From: Cercospora beticola
Taxonomy: Eukaryota; Ascomycota; Dothideomycetes; Mycosphaerellales; Mycosphaerellaceae
Assembly: GCF_033473495.1 (NCBI RefSeq)
Contig: NC_088940.1
Span: 1,302,001-1,366,000, forward strand
Reading direction: 5' to 3'
Length of the DNA stretch: 64,000 nucleotides
The translations under genes were made by a program, and so were the position numbers. The notes beneath the pieces were generated by a model. It did no database searches, had not been told where the DNA came from, and was given only the letters and a program-made list of their open reading frames with translations. Positions 37,960-51,449 of this stretch are shown here, in pieces. Positions within the stretch are counted from its first letter, which is position 1; every line of letters begins with the position of its first letter.

Positions 37960-40916
37960 ATTACTATTTCCTAGATTCTAAATACGAGCGCGACTATATA
38001 GGTAAGCGTAGATATTCGAGTTCTAGATTCGGAAACCTAGCCTAAGTATAATATTTCCGAACCTATTTAGACTAAATTACGCTACGATTAGTTCCCTTAT
38101 CCGGGCCTATAACCTTCCGGTTTCGATTCCTAAATCGTAGCGAATTAATATATAAGATTCCTAGTAGGAATAATATTTATATAGGATTTATCTATATAGG
38201 AATATTTCTTTAAATTTACTCGATAAAGAGCTATAGGTTACTATAAGTAAAATCGGCTATAGAGCTATATTAGCGTCGCTTCGTATACTACTCTATTATT
38301 ATTAATATCTTAGACTTATAACTAGGAGTTATAATTAGCTCTATTCCGATACTCGAATCGTAAATCGACGACCTACTACTATTATATTCTCTTTAAGGTA
38401 TCGTATATAGTATAGTTATAACTTTTAAGGCGCTAAAATTATAGGATCTCTATTACCGGCTATGTCGTTTCTATATAGTCTGCCTAACTATTTATTTTAT
38501 TTTTAAGATATAATACTCTATAAACTTTAGTAGTATTTTTATATATTATATACTCCTCGACTCCTATATTAATAGAAGCGTATAAGCTATAGCTATTAAT
38601 AGAAGAATATCTAGTAGACTAGACTAACCTATAACGTTCGTTCTATATAATTCTATATTATTCGAAATACTCTAGAAGGGGCTCGGCTATATAAAGTATT
38701 CTATTACATTTCTATTAAATCTACGTCCTTTACTAACTATCCTAAGACTACTTTACTACTACTTTATACTATAGTACTAGAGGTATATAGATTATACTAT
38801 AATAGTAGACCGTAACGAGCTATAAGAAATATAAGTAAGTAATAGCTATTTCGGTATATATCTTACTATAATCCCTAGCGAAGAAAATCCTATTCTAGGC
38901 GTTCTAGGCTAAGGTCTCGTTAATTATAGAGCTATAATTATAGTCTAATATATTATCGCTAGCTATATTTGCTTCTAGATTTAAGGCTTTATTTCTCGCT
39001 ATTATAGCTAGATAAATATTCCTTAGATATAGATACTTATAATAGTATATACGATAATTTATCTTATAGACTTGCCCTTCCTTCGGTTTATACTCTTTAT
39101 CTTCCCTCGATTCGTATAGCTCGTAATAGTCTCGATCGTATAATAGGTAGGTTTAGATAATACTCTTACCTCGGTACCTAGAGTTTCTTTCTTATATTTA
39201 ATCGTATATAAAACATCCTTCGTCGTTACTATCTATTATTAAAAAGCCTCGATAGTTGCGTTAAGGACTAAGTACTTAGAGTTTATATAAAGATACTATA
39301 AATAGATTTATAAGAAGCTACTAAGGTATCTAGGATAGTTCGTATCTTCGATTCTCGATCTACTTCGTACTTTACCGACCGAATTAATAGAAGATCCTAA
39401 GTAGTTATAAGTAGTAGAGAGTAATACTAGAGAATATATCCTTCGACGAGTAGATAATAGTAGTTAGTAGGACATTTCTTCTCGCTTCTACGCCTTATCT
39501 ATATATACTTATCCGAAGTAGTTATAAGTCTACGTTAGTATTACGTTAGTATTATATACTCGTAATATCCTCTAATATAATCGGAGAATCTTTCGCGGAA
39601 GGTTAGTAGTAATCTTTTAGTATCTATATACCGAGCTTCTTACTACGATTCTCTAGCTAGTTACTAGACCTCTTTCGAGTCTAGGAAAGTACGCCGAGCG
39701 TTCTTTAGCTATAGACTACTATACTAGTATACTATAGTCGCTAACGGAGGACCTATATAAGTAATACTAGCTAAATACGATATCTCTATAGCCGAAAAGT
39801 AGTTAATCTACTCTTTATATCTCGAAAGGGGCGAGCTATTAGTATAGTCGTTAGGTAAAGTATAATTAGATAATATAGGTAAACTTATAAGAATAGTTTC
39901 GCAAATAGTAGTAATATCTTAATTAACTAGATAATCTCTACTTATCTCTCGAGGATTAAGAATCTTTCTATACTCTATAAGTATAATCTTATTTACTCTT
40001 TCTACTAGGTACTCGATACGCTTCTAAGTCCTTAAGCTTCCTATATATAGTTCGAGTTCCTAGACTCGTATTCGTCGATAGAAACGTTTTCCGCTATATA
40101 AATAATATCCTCTATATCTAGTAATACCTCTATAGTATAGCTAAGGACCGAGTAGTATAGATTTTTGCCTATTATAAATCGCTTAATTAGGTAATAGTAT
40201 ATAAAAGTTATTTATATAATCGTAACTATAGCCTAGCGCTACTATTTCTTCTCGGACTAATATATTATAAAAGTAAGAATTCTAGCTTAGACCTTTAGAG
40301 AGTTCTCTATAGTAACTATTATATATATATAAATAATAGTCTCTAAACTCTAGAAGAGATATATACTAGAAGACTATAGAGAGCGGCTACTTATTAGCGT
40401 TATCTTAAGCTTTATATACGCGTCTTAACGCTTAGTAGGTACTTATAAACTAGTCGATTTAGCTTTACTCTATAGAGTAGTAGTTAGAGTTATATATCTT
40501 ATTTAGTATCTAGCTATATAAGTCTAGGAAGAATAGAGTCGATAAAAGTAGATCGGGATATTCGTATACTATTATCTAAAGATAGAAGTTTCCTACGCTA
40601 TCGACGTACTCGAGGCCTAAATCGTATAGACTAAGAGGTAGCTCTTATAGTAACGATATCTATACTTCCTTTATAATATAATAACTAATTATAGTTAGCT
40701 ATAAGAGATATACTCTAGTAGTAGGAAATATATTACTTATAAGATAGTATATAAGCGCCCTTACTATTATAATTACTAAATATAGCTATAAATAGAAGTA
40801 AACGATTAACTATAGGAGTAGCTACCTTAAAGAGAGCTAACTATATATCGAGGATATTATAATATAGCTAATCTCTAGTAAGAACTATAAGGTTAGACTT
40901 CTCGATATCGAGAGTA
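37960..40916. other. RIP-degraded DNA left of Gypsy3
   Basis: CA and TG are depleted. A small palindrome at about 38,090-38,150 (CTACGATT...AATCGTAG) is present. Minus-strand coding-like frames occur near 40,300-40,910 and may be the continuation of the large decayed gene at 47,898-51,350 across the Gypsy3 insertion. I could not join the frames with certainty. No retroelement domain is seen. Confidence 0.4.
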
Positions 40917-41305
40917 TATTAGGTTTATCGGCGCTAGGCTAATAACCTAAGATCTTACTAAGTAGAAGCTTAAGCTCGATCGGAGTTTAAGCTTATTAGA
41001 TAGTCTAGAGGAAAGTAATAAAGTAGGAAGAGTTACTTAATTCTAATTAGTAAGATAGAATAGTAAGTTATATATAATAACTATTTAGAGAGGCAATACT
41101 TATTACTATTAAATATAAATAAGACTTGCTAGTCCTTAGCTATCTACTCTATAGTACTCTCGCGCTCTCTATTATAGAGCGCGATAGAGTATAGAGCGAG
41201 TAGTAGTAGAGCGCCCGGCGTCTGCCTAATAGGTGCTCTATTTAGCTACTATATCTATCTAACTTCGATTAGTTAGTCGACTCTTCGGTAGGTAGAACTA
41301 TAATA
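40917..41305 (-). repeat. 3' LTR of Gypsy3
   Basis: A 389-bp direct repeat of 47,504-47,892; it contains an inverted repeat GCGCTCTCTATTATAGAGCGC at about 41,162-41,182 that could form a hairpin. Confidence 0.92.
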
Positions 41306-41329
41306 CTATCTCTCTTCTAGCTTAGCTCG

Positions 41330-44300
41330 TCCCGAGCTAACTTTATAACTCGTTTGCCTAGTTTCTATTTCCTAGAATATATCTTCCTTTTTCTTCTAGA
41401 TATACTTCTAAGTAATAGTATAATTCGGAGAAAACGTTATATAGATTTTATCGACGTCTTCGGAAAGATTATAGTCTAAGCTTATTCGTACTATTAGTCG
41501 TAGAAGTAGGTCTATAAGGTATATACTCGGTCGAGTCGGTATAATAAGTATAATCGTTATAATCTTAAGTACGATATTAAAGTTACTCGCTCCGAGTTCG
41601 ATCGCTTAATCGGTTAGAAGAAGAAGCTTCTAAAACAAATTAAAGAGGCTCGGGCTAAATAAGATAAGGCCTATAAGGCTTTAAGTATTATATACGCTCG
41701 CGAGGAGCAGCTATAGAAATAGATAGATCTTATCGATAGTCGTACCGATAAGGCCTTAGTAGTAGAGGAGGCGAATATTCGTAACTTAGAAGCTAAGGAG
41801 TCGCGCAAAGCTAGATCTAGGAACGTTAATAAAGACTTCTACCTTTCGCTTCCGATATAGGACCTTATACTCGAGTAGAGCTACGATTTCTCTTTAGATT
41901 TCTAGGTTTAGAGTCCTCTCTTTCTTCGGGATTCTTCTATTATTAGTAGAACTTTATTAGTAGCTAACGACAATTCGTAAGGCTTAATTTTAGTTCCTAG
42001 GTATTATCTAATTCGGAGTATCCTTTCTATTTAATAAGATATTTCTAACTCTTTCGTTCTAGGATTTTTTCGACTTTAAACTCGTCTTCTTCTTCTAGCT
42101 AGAAGTAAAATGTTTCTTAGTATAGAGTTTCGGCGTCGGTAGGTTCTAGTAGTAATATATAGAATACTAGATAGATCTTTATATCTTTTAGTAGTTTAAG
42201 TCGGTAGTTAACTAGTCCTCTAACTTCGTTAATTAAAAATAGTCCGACCTTAATATAATCTAGTTTCTTAGTCTTCTTTCTTATTCTTAGATTTTTAGTA
42301 AGAAGATAGACCTTATCTCTCTTCTTAAGCTAAAGTACTATTTTTCTTCTTTCTTATCTAGCTTTAGCTATTATCTTTTATAAGTCTTAGATATAGTTTT
42401 CTAGTTCCTTATAAACGGTCTTTATATCTTAAGCTATAACTATAGCTCTCTTAGCCTAAAGGTAACTATATAGGTCTCTAAATAGGTTCGGATTTCGTCT
42501 ATAATTCGCGAAGAATAGCGTAGCCTACGTAGTCTCTAACTTATAGTTATTAAGTGCTATTTATACTATAGAGAGTAGTATAACCTAGTTATCTTATATA
42601 TAATTAACGTAGTATTAGAGATATTGCTCTAGTATTTAATTCGTTCTCTCTATCTAGCTATCTATTTCTAAGTAATAGACTATAGATAGCTTATACTTAA
42701 TTCCGATTATTCTAACTAGTATTTTCTAGTAGTTTAATATAAATAACTTATCTCTATCGGTAATAAAGATTTTCGGGAATTCGTAGTATCGTACTAGCCT
42801 ATCTATTACGAGGTATCCGAGTTGCTCTACTATATATCTTTCGCTTATAAGTATAAAGTATATATATTTAGTAAGTCTATCGACTATAACTATAATTATA
42901 TCGAATATAATATCGTTAATCCTATCTTTCGAGAGTAGGAGTTTCGTAATAAAGTCTATAGTAACTTCGTTCTAAGGTTATTATAGTAGAGTCCTAAACT
43001 ATATATATCTATACTTAGCGTATCGTTCGGCTTTGTTTCTTTAGTAATACTCGTAGCGCTTAATATACTTAAGTACCTTTTATCGTATTTATAGAAAGCT
43101 AAAACTTCTCTAGATAAGTTCTATAGTCTTAGTTACTCCTAGGTATCCTCTCGAGAGATCGTTATAATATTATTATATATATATTCTTCTTCTCGGTCCT
43201 TTAGTATCTAGTATTTACCTTATAGTATTAGAAACTACTCCTCGGTATTATTAAGAATTCGTACTATATTATTAAACTCTTAGGTATTAGTACTAAGACT
43301 TCTATCCGGATTAGCCTTAAGAACGCGTTATTATATAGGTTCTTTTCCTTCTATATAGTCGACTCTTCGACTTAAGACGTTTACTCTACTATTCTCTTTT
43401 CCTAAAGTATAGTAGATTTCGAACTTATACTATCTAAGTAGTTCCTACTAGTAGGCCTATCTATAGGTTAGTACCTTAGTCGTAGTAAAGTAGGTTAGAT
43501 TCTTATAATTAGAAAGAATTATTAGTCCTAGTACTCCTTCTATATAGTAGTTCTAGTATTATAGTACTATAACGATAGCTAGTAGTTCCTTATTATAGAT
43601 ATTATAGTTTTATTCTATAAGTAATATCTTCCTTAAGTAATAAGCTACTAGATATCTTTTTCTATTATATATCTATATAAGGTATACTCCTATAGCTAGA
43701 TCTAATACGTTAGTCTTAATAAAAACTAGCTTCTTTATATTAAATATTATTAGTACTAGTACCTCGTAGTATATCTATACTAGCTTATCGAACGCTTCCT
43801 AATATTATTATTTCTATTTCTACTTAAAGTCCTTCTTAGTAAGGTCTAATAGTAGTATAGTAATCTTCGAGTAATCTTTAATAAACTTCCGATTATAATT
43901 AGCTAGTCTAAGGAATAATTATATATCCTTAACTATCTTCGAAGTTAGCTATATCTTAATAGATTCGATTTTTTCTAAGTCGATTACGATTCCTCTCGTA
44001 TTAATAATAAAGCTAAGGAATTTAACTTCCTTCTTATAGAATTCGTATTTTTCGAGTATAGTCTAGAATTCTACTTAGGAGAGTCTTTCGAATACGCCTT
44101 ATACTTATCGCTTATATTTCTCGAGAGATCCTTTAGTATAGACGAGAATATCGTCTATATATACGATAATATATATATCGAGCAGATCTCTAAGAATATC
44201 GTTTACTATCTCCTAGTAGGAGGCTAGTACGTTAGTTAATCCTATTAGTATAACTATAAATTCGTATAGTCTATAGCGTATTCGAAATACTATTTTCTAT

Positions 44301-47300
44301 TCTTCGCCTTCTACTATATAGATAGTATAGAATATATCTCGTAGATCGATCTTTATATACTAGTCTAATCTAGTAAGTCTATCTTATAATTCCTTAATAT
44401 TAGGTAACGGATATTAGTTCTTAATTATAATATCGTTAAGCTTCCTATAGTTAACGACAATTCGTATCTTCCTATTAGGCTTTAGAACGCCGAAGATAGA
44501 TACGCCTATACTAGACCTAGACTTACGTATCTAGCTCTTAGCTAGTATCTTATATAGCTACTTATCTTCTTCTTAGAGCGCATATTCGGATTTCTTAAAT
44601 AGTAGTACGAATAGGGGCTCTGTTCTAGGTTTTAGGTTAATCTAGTAATTCTATTTCTAGTATTTAGGTAAAGTAGTAATATCTTCTATCTCTTTAAAGA
44701 GTTTCGCCTATTTTTAATACTCTTTAGAGATAGTAGTTTCCGAGGCTATATCCTTTAATAGTACGTTACTCCTATCGTTTCTCGTAACCTAATTATTCTC
44801 CTTACTATCGCGAGTAACTATCCGAGTTAGACTCGATTATTTCGTAGCTCTAAGCGACTAGAGTATTATTTCGTTAATCTATCTTCTAGCTTTATCTATT
44901 AGTAAACGCTATTACTATATAGAGTTAATATCGATAACGCAATTATATTATTTAAACCTAAGTACTTCTTATCTCTAATCGATAATTAGATTATACTTTC
45001 TTAACTAAGGTATACCTAGTATAACGTTATAACTAGCTATATTAGTAATATCTAAGATAATTTCCTCGTAGTACTATTAGATAGTAAGTAGTAATAGAAT
45101 AGTTTCTCGTTCTACGCTTAGTAACGATAATCTATCGACTACGATTAATTCGTACTCTTCGTCCTTCGATTAGATAGCTATTCTATATTGCTTTACGAAT
45201 AATTTAGAAGCAAAGTTCCCGCTCGCTCTAGAATTAATTATAGCTTAGACTCTATATCTATTAATAGTAATATTAGTACGAAAGACTAATATTAATACTT
45301 AAGCGCTTTCTATATTATAGAACTCTCTTTAGATACTTATTCCTTAAGAGTCGATTCTTTTCCTAACTAGGTTTCGATAGTAGGTATCCTATACTATTCT
45401 TAGATCTAGTATAATATATATCTAATTGTTTCGTATATAGCCTTTTCTTCTAGAGTTTCGATATAAGTATATATTAACTAATATTATTATATCTTAGTAT
45501 ATTATTCGGAGATTCGGCGTATATTTTCTCGTACTAAGTTCGGTACGATTTCTTCGCTTAGTATAATATATCTAAATAGTATAATCGTACTTCTAATAGG
45601 AACGAGTTCTTATACGAGCGACCTAAAGTCGTACTATATAGAGACTCTTAGCTAGTTCTAGAGCTTAACTTATAGTTCCTTAAGTACTCGATCGAATTTA
45701 GTAGAGTATAAGTATCGCTTCCTACTAATTCTTAGAAATATATCTTCTTATTATATAGCTAGAAATAGTATAACCTTATATATAATTCCTACCTAGGTAT
45801 ACGTAAATATCGTAATCTCGTTATCTAGGTCTAATTCTTTATTAGATAATTCTTTAGATACGTCTTTTTTGTCTATAGTCGAGTCTTATTCTTCCTTCTT
45901 AGAGTTAATTTTAGGAGAGGTATTCTCTTAGTTTTCGTAATAAGATTCGTTAGTTTCTTTCTTAGTAAGTCTAAAGTATAGTACTAGTTCTTATAGCTCC
46001 TCTAGAATAGATAAGGGCCTACTTTTGTTATTATATTACCGGATTAGAGAATCTTCTTTTCGAGTTAGTTCGGTCGGGAAGAAGTTATTCTCTCTTTTAG
46101 AAGAGATATATATTTAGTATATATTATTATAATAGAATCGCTAATAAAGGCTTCTATATCTATAATATTCTTCCTAGTAGATCTATATTAGGATACTTCG
46201 TCGCTATATTATTCCGAACGTCTACTTTTCTTCTTATATTTCGTTTTCTAGGATCTAGAGTTCGTTTTAGATAGCGTCGTATCTTCTATCTAAAGTTTCC
46301 TATTATTATTTAAGTTCCTAGAACTATAGTTAAAAGTAAATCTCTTCCTTTTCTTATAAGATTTCGTCTAGGAGGATTCGTAGCCTAGTAAGCTTAACGA
46401 GTCGGTCGGTTTCCTCTATAGTTTCCTCGTTTTTACGTTTCTAGGTTATTATACTTAGAAGTCGGACCTCCTTAGAAGACTAATTATCGTTATAGCCTCC
46501 TCGTCCTTCTTCTTTTCGTTATATTATATTAATAGATTATTACTATACTATATTCTTAGAACGATAATCTCTTACGAAGTAGCCTAGTTTACTATAGTTA
46601 TAATAAGTCTTATCGCTACTTTATTTCTTACTTAGCCTACTCTTTAGCTTACTTTTTCCTTTAATCCTACGACCTTTCTAGGTTACGTTAAGTTCTATTA
46701 GTTAGAGTCTATAGTATAGTTTATTAGACTAGTTATTTAGCTTCGAATAGTATCTATAGTTCCTTCTATAGTCTAGAGTAAACTCGGCCGTTCCTCTAAC
46801 TTTAGAGTCGTACTTATATTCTAGAGCTCTCTTATAGAGCTAGTTATCGATCTTAATAGCCGCTTTAGTTAAATTCTTTAGAGTATCGAGTATTCCTCTA
46901 TAGTTTATTAACTAGTCCTTAACCGAGTCTTTAAGACTATATCTAAATATCGTTATTAATATCTATTAGTCCTATCTAGTTACTTATAAGTATTCCTCGA
47001 ACTTAGCTATATACTTAGATACTAAGGTTCGCTATCGGAGGTACTAGATAACTCTAATCGCTTAGGTTACTTTATTAGAAGATCCGAAGATCTTCTTAAG
47101 CTTAGCCTTAAAGGTCGTATAGTCTCTAAATATACTAGTAGAATTCTAAGTTCCCTAGCTATCTAAGTAGACCTTAAAATAGAGTTTAATCTAGTTCTAA
47201 GTACTACCTCTAAGGTACGTACTTATAAAGATAGTCTTAAGTATTACTTAGACTAGGTTAAATATAAGATATATATCTATCTAGTTAACCTTATCGTCGA

Positions 47301-47480
47301 ACTTATTTCGATCTCTATAGTAGTAGTTAGGCTTCGCTAGTTTAAAGCTTCTTAGTCTTAGGCTACTATCTTTATCGTCGGAGTCGTTCGGTAGAGTCGG
47401 TCTTAAGGCTTAAACTAGCTTACTACGGCTAGATTCTACTTCGCTAGAGGTAGGATTCTCTCTAGAGCTTCCTATAGTAG
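41330..47480 (-). pseudogene. Gypsy3 gag-pol remnant
   Basis: The minus-strand frame runs in the order gag (about 47,200-46,560), protease-like region (about 45,250-44,950), RT (about 44,600-43,900), RNase H and integrase (about 43,000-42,300). Nearly the same words as Gypsy1 recur (for example the R-x-x-Y-G-L-Y-E-F block and the Y-I-D-D-I box). Many CAG/TGG-derived TAG codons break it. Confidence 0.8.
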
Positions 47481-47503
47481 ATATTCTTAAGAGCGTATAA
47501 AGC

Positions 47504-47892
47504 TATTAGGTTTATCGGCGCTAGGCTAATAACCTAAGATCTTACTAAGTAGAAGCTTAAGCTCGATCGGAGTTTAAGCTTATTAGGTAGTCTAGAGGAA
47601 GGTAATAAAGTAGAAAGAGTTACTTAATTCTAATTAGTAAAATAGAATAGTAAGTTATATATAATAACTATCTAGAGAGGCGATACTTATCGCTATTAAA
47701 TATAAATAAGACTTGCTAGTCCTTAGCTATCTACTCTATAGTACTCTTACGCTCTCTATTATAGAGCGTAATAGAGTATAGAGCGGGTAGTAGTAGAGCG
47801 CCCGGCGTCTGCCTAATAGGTACTCTATTTAGCTACTATACCTACTCGACTTCGATTAGTCGGTCGACCTTTCGGCGGGTAGAACTATAATA
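47504..47892 (-). repeat. 5' LTR of Gypsy3
   Basis: A 389-bp copy of 40,917-41,305, followed by target duplication GAGTA at 47,893-47,897. Confidence 0.92.
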
Positions 47893-47897
47893 GAGTA

Positions 47898-50800
47898 GTC
47901 CTAATAAATTTAACTATTAATAGGTCTGCCGTACTCTCTAGTAGATACTCTTCTATAGTATCGACTATATCTTTATATATACCTATACTAGTAACTATAT
48001 ACGTATTAGATATTTAAATAATCTTAAACTTACTATCTTTCTTTATCTTTAACGTTATATATAAATCTAGAGCCGAGTTCGCTCGGCTATAGTAAATAGA
48101 TAGTCTAGCTATAGATATCTCGGGCGGACTATCTAGTCGAAGTAATAATTATATAAGTATCTATCGTAGTCGTAGGTCGACTATATCTTCGCCGAATAGT
48201 ACGTTAACTACTATTATATACTAATTAATTCTTCTACGAAACTTCGCTTTCCGAACCTAAATTCCTCTAAGCTAGCTCTCCTAGATATTATCTAAGCTAG
48301 AGTTTAGCGCTATTTTAGTAATAATAATATCTATTACTAGTAGGTTATCGAGCGTAAGCTCTTCTTTATCTATAAGGTCTAAGTATAGCTATATATACTA
48401 TAGCGCTATATATAGATATAGTTCCTTCTCTAGGTAATACTATATTAGTAATCCTAATAGCCTAGCGTTATTAGGATACTTAGTAGTATAGTAAAAGAGG
48501 ATAGTAATATCTTTTACTACTAGGTAGGTATAAGGAATAGTCGATATTATCGAATACCTATTTATAATAAGAGGAGAATTAGAGCTATATAGACGAGCCT
48601 ATAACGATAGAAAGATATAGGAGTAGAGAGGTAATAGCCGAGGTGCCGTTAAGCTAAACTCGATCGAGCTACTAGAACTACTAGTAAGAAATTCGTAAGA
48701 TTACTATATTTATCTACTTACGAATCGTTTTCTCTCTTAGCTCTACTTATAGTTCTTCTAGGAAAAAAATCTAATCGACCTATATATTAATTTCGTCTCT
48801 TTCTCTTAAGCCTATTAATATATCGATTTCTACTCGTAGCGTTCTAGTATTATTCTCGCGATCCTAGACTCGAAGCTAACTCTTTAGAATATTTATAAAT
48901 TCGAGAGTCTAAGAATACTATAGTCCCTACTCTTATATAATTATATCTATTGCCTCTTATAGATAATTTTCTACTTCCTTAGCCTTACTCTATAAGAACT
49001 AGCTATACGATATTACTTTTAGATATTCTATACTCTCTTCGACTCTTCTACTATATAACTCGTCGTCCTATAATATCGACTAGACTTCCTTTACTAATTC
49101 CTCTACTTTACTATAACGTCTCTACTTATTTAGGTTATTTACTAAGTTTAGTATAACTCGTAGAGTCGGAAGTCTCTTTATACCTATAAAGTACTTAAGG
49201 AGATATCGAAGAAACTATTCTTCTTCTAAGTAATATATAACTACTTACTTTATATAGTCTAGATATATAGATACTATAAGTCGATAGATTATATCTAACT
49301 TTTTATTAAATATATCGACTATATACTTCTAGGCTTATACTATAGCCTCTTCGATATATTCTATATCTATTTAATATAGGAGCTACTATATTCGAGTATA
49401 AATATATACCTTTCTAGCGATTCCTATAGATATTCTTATAATATAGTCTCGTAGTAGTAAAGTTACTTTAGAGAGTTTACTCTAAATAAGATAAATAAAA
49501 ACTTCGAAAAAGTAGGCTAGTATTCTTAGATACTCGGTTCGAAGAATCTCTTCGACTAGTATATATACTTAGGTAAGAGTAAGGCAGAACTTCTTATACG
49601 CTCCCTTTATCTTAAGTATAGTAGTAGTAAAGTAGTAAGAATCGAAGTTAGTATATAAATTATTTCGAAACTTAGTACTACGTATAGTAATTAGAGTCTC
49701 GAAGTCGTTAAATCTTATCCTCTAATAGTAATACTTAAAATAAATATTAATATAATAGAGTATATCTTCGTATAATATTAAAAATAGTAATAGAGTTTAT
49801 AGAGAAGCTAGTCCGGTATAAATAGAGCAAAGTTATACTATAGCGACTTCGCTACCTATAATATTAGAAACCTAAATATATTAGCGTTAAAGAAGAGCTC
49901 TATCGCTTCCTAGTCTAATTCTAACGCTCGACTTAAATACTTTATTAGTAGGTATAACTACTTCGAGTAAGCTTATATAAACCTATAGCTAATTAAAGTA
50001 GAGAGCTCTTATTATAGAGCACTTACTAGAACTTTATAGAAATCGCTCGGAACGATATATAGAGGTAGTACTAACTATACTACTAAAGGTATCGGGCAAT
50101 AGATATATACCTATAGATATCCGACTAATAGCAGACGGATATAGATTAGCTATTATAGAATTATTAGTAAGGTTCTCGATAGCTACTATATATCTTCCGA
50201 GAACTCGAATAGGAGACGTATACGCTATTAAAACGTCTCTAGAGCTAGAAACGTACTATTTCTTTTACTTATAGAGTAATTCTTCTAATATAGAGCTTCT
50301 CTTAAAGTAGTATAAACATCTACTAGCCTACGCCCGAACGGCCTTATATACTACTAGAGTTAAGTATACCGCGTAATTAGTAAACTCTAGTACTAATTAA
50401 TAATATTAAATAATAGTATTTTAATACTCCGGTCTAATTTTATTACTCTAACTACGCTACGTTAGTACCTAAATAAAGCGAGATACCGAAGTATCTATAC
50501 TATATTATACTAACCTAATATAAAGATAGCGCCGAAGAGAATTATATAGAAGAATAATATAAGCTACTCTCTACTATTTCTCTAGCGGCGTAACGAATTC
50601 GAAGACTACTAGAAAGACTCGCCTAATAGGTACTCTAGAGCTAGCTTTAGTTCCGAGTAGGTAGTTCTATATTCGTTAATATATATATCTATAGTATTAG
50701 TAACGACGACGCTATAAATTCTTATTAAATATATACTATAGGAGCTAAGCTATAGCGTAGTATATACTACTCGTTACGTAGGCTTATTATAGAAGTCGAG

Positions 50801-51350
50801 ACCGGAGAACTACGTAGATAAAGTAAATAGATTAAGGATTTCTACTAGAGAAGGCTAGTTTCTTTTATAAAAAGCCTTCTCGATATTACTAAATAGTTTT
50901 TTAATACTTTCGCTAGGATTATTTAGATAGTAGCTAAGAATACTATTAATATCTATAGGTCGAGGCCGCTTCCGTAGTCGAATTTCTTCTAATCTATTAT
51001 GTAATCGATTCTACGTATAGCCTAGAAATCTAATTACTTACTATAAGTTCTAGATAGCTATTAGACTTTTACTTTACTATAATAGTATAAGCAACCTATA
51101 TTATATAAGAGCTTACTTAACTACTAGTTATCTAGTATAGCGTCTAAGAGCTAGCGAGGTTCTATTTAGCCTATTACGTTACTTATAGATACTACTATAG
51201 CGTATAAGTATAATCTTAGAGCGATAGTACTTAAGACTCTTAATCTATTTATAGATAGTAATTAGTATATACGAAGTATAAATCGTATATTATAAGCTAA
51301 ATAGTAATCTATTAGAACTTTAGCTATATAAACGATAATCTTATTAATAT
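47898..51350 (-). pseudogene. Large RIP-decayed gene with TPR-like region, next to the Gypsy3 insertion
   Basis: A minus-strand coding-like frame with RIP-type stops can be followed in pieces over about 3.4 kb. At about 50,980-50,800 it contains N-P-S-E-S-I-K-K-L-F-S-N-I-E-K-A-F. At about 49,110-48,850 it shows helical repeats of the form A-K-E-V-E-N-Y-L-x-E-A-I-D-I-I-I...T-L-E-F-I-N-I-L-K-S, which resembles tetratricopeptide repeats. No RT, integrase or transposase motif is seen, so a host gene is more likely than a mobile element. TPR tails occur in many fungal NLR-like and Clr5-type proteins, but no nucleotide-binding motif was found. Frame continuity across the insertion is not proven, and introns are possible. 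Confidence 0.42.
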
Positions 51351-51449
51351 TACCTTAAAAGCCTTCTAATATTAATAATAGAGATATTCTCTATAAACGT
51401 GCTCTAGTAGGTAACGACGACGACGGCGGGAGGCCTCGAGGCCTCCTAA

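Larger units (their letters stand above)
26440..37960 (+). mobile_element. Tad-like non-LTR retrotransposon (LINE A), RIP-degraded, split by Copia
   Basis: The plus-strand order is as follows. ORF1 has zinc-knuckle remnants at about 27,440-27,640 (Y-Y-K-Y-x-E-I-G-Y-I-I-Y-I-Y-N-K-L, former CCHC). An endonuclease starts at about 27,780; its frame is interrupted at 28,264 by the Copia element and resumes at 34,411 with S-T-I-D-L-V-L-A-S-E-E-L. The reverse transcriptase lies at about 35,300-36,150 with F-D-V-K-G-I-Y-N and F-I-N-D-Y (former F-V-D-D-Y) at about 35,868. A C-terminal RNase H (about 36,660-36,960) has S-L-V-R-N and L-D-N-Q. The domain order is that of the Tad clade. Stops are of RIP type. 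The 5' end is uncertain. The 3' end is probably near the CTAT tandem repeat at 37,931. Confidence 0.85.
40917..47892 (-). mobile_element. Ty3/gypsy LTR retrotransposon (Gypsy3), same family as Gypsy1, minus orientation
   Basis: LTRs of 389 bp (40,917-41,305 and 47,504-47,892, offset 6,587) start TATTAGGTTTATCGG and end AACTATAATA. The pentamer GAGTA flanks both ends (40,912-40,916 and 47,893-47,897). The interior, read on the minus strand, aligns by eye along its length with Gypsy1 (gag zinc knuckle at about 46,560-46,610, RT with Y-I-D-D-I-L-V near 44,140, integrase near 42,700-42,900). All frames have RIP-type stops. It is not interrupted by another element, unlike Gypsy1. Confidence 0.93.
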
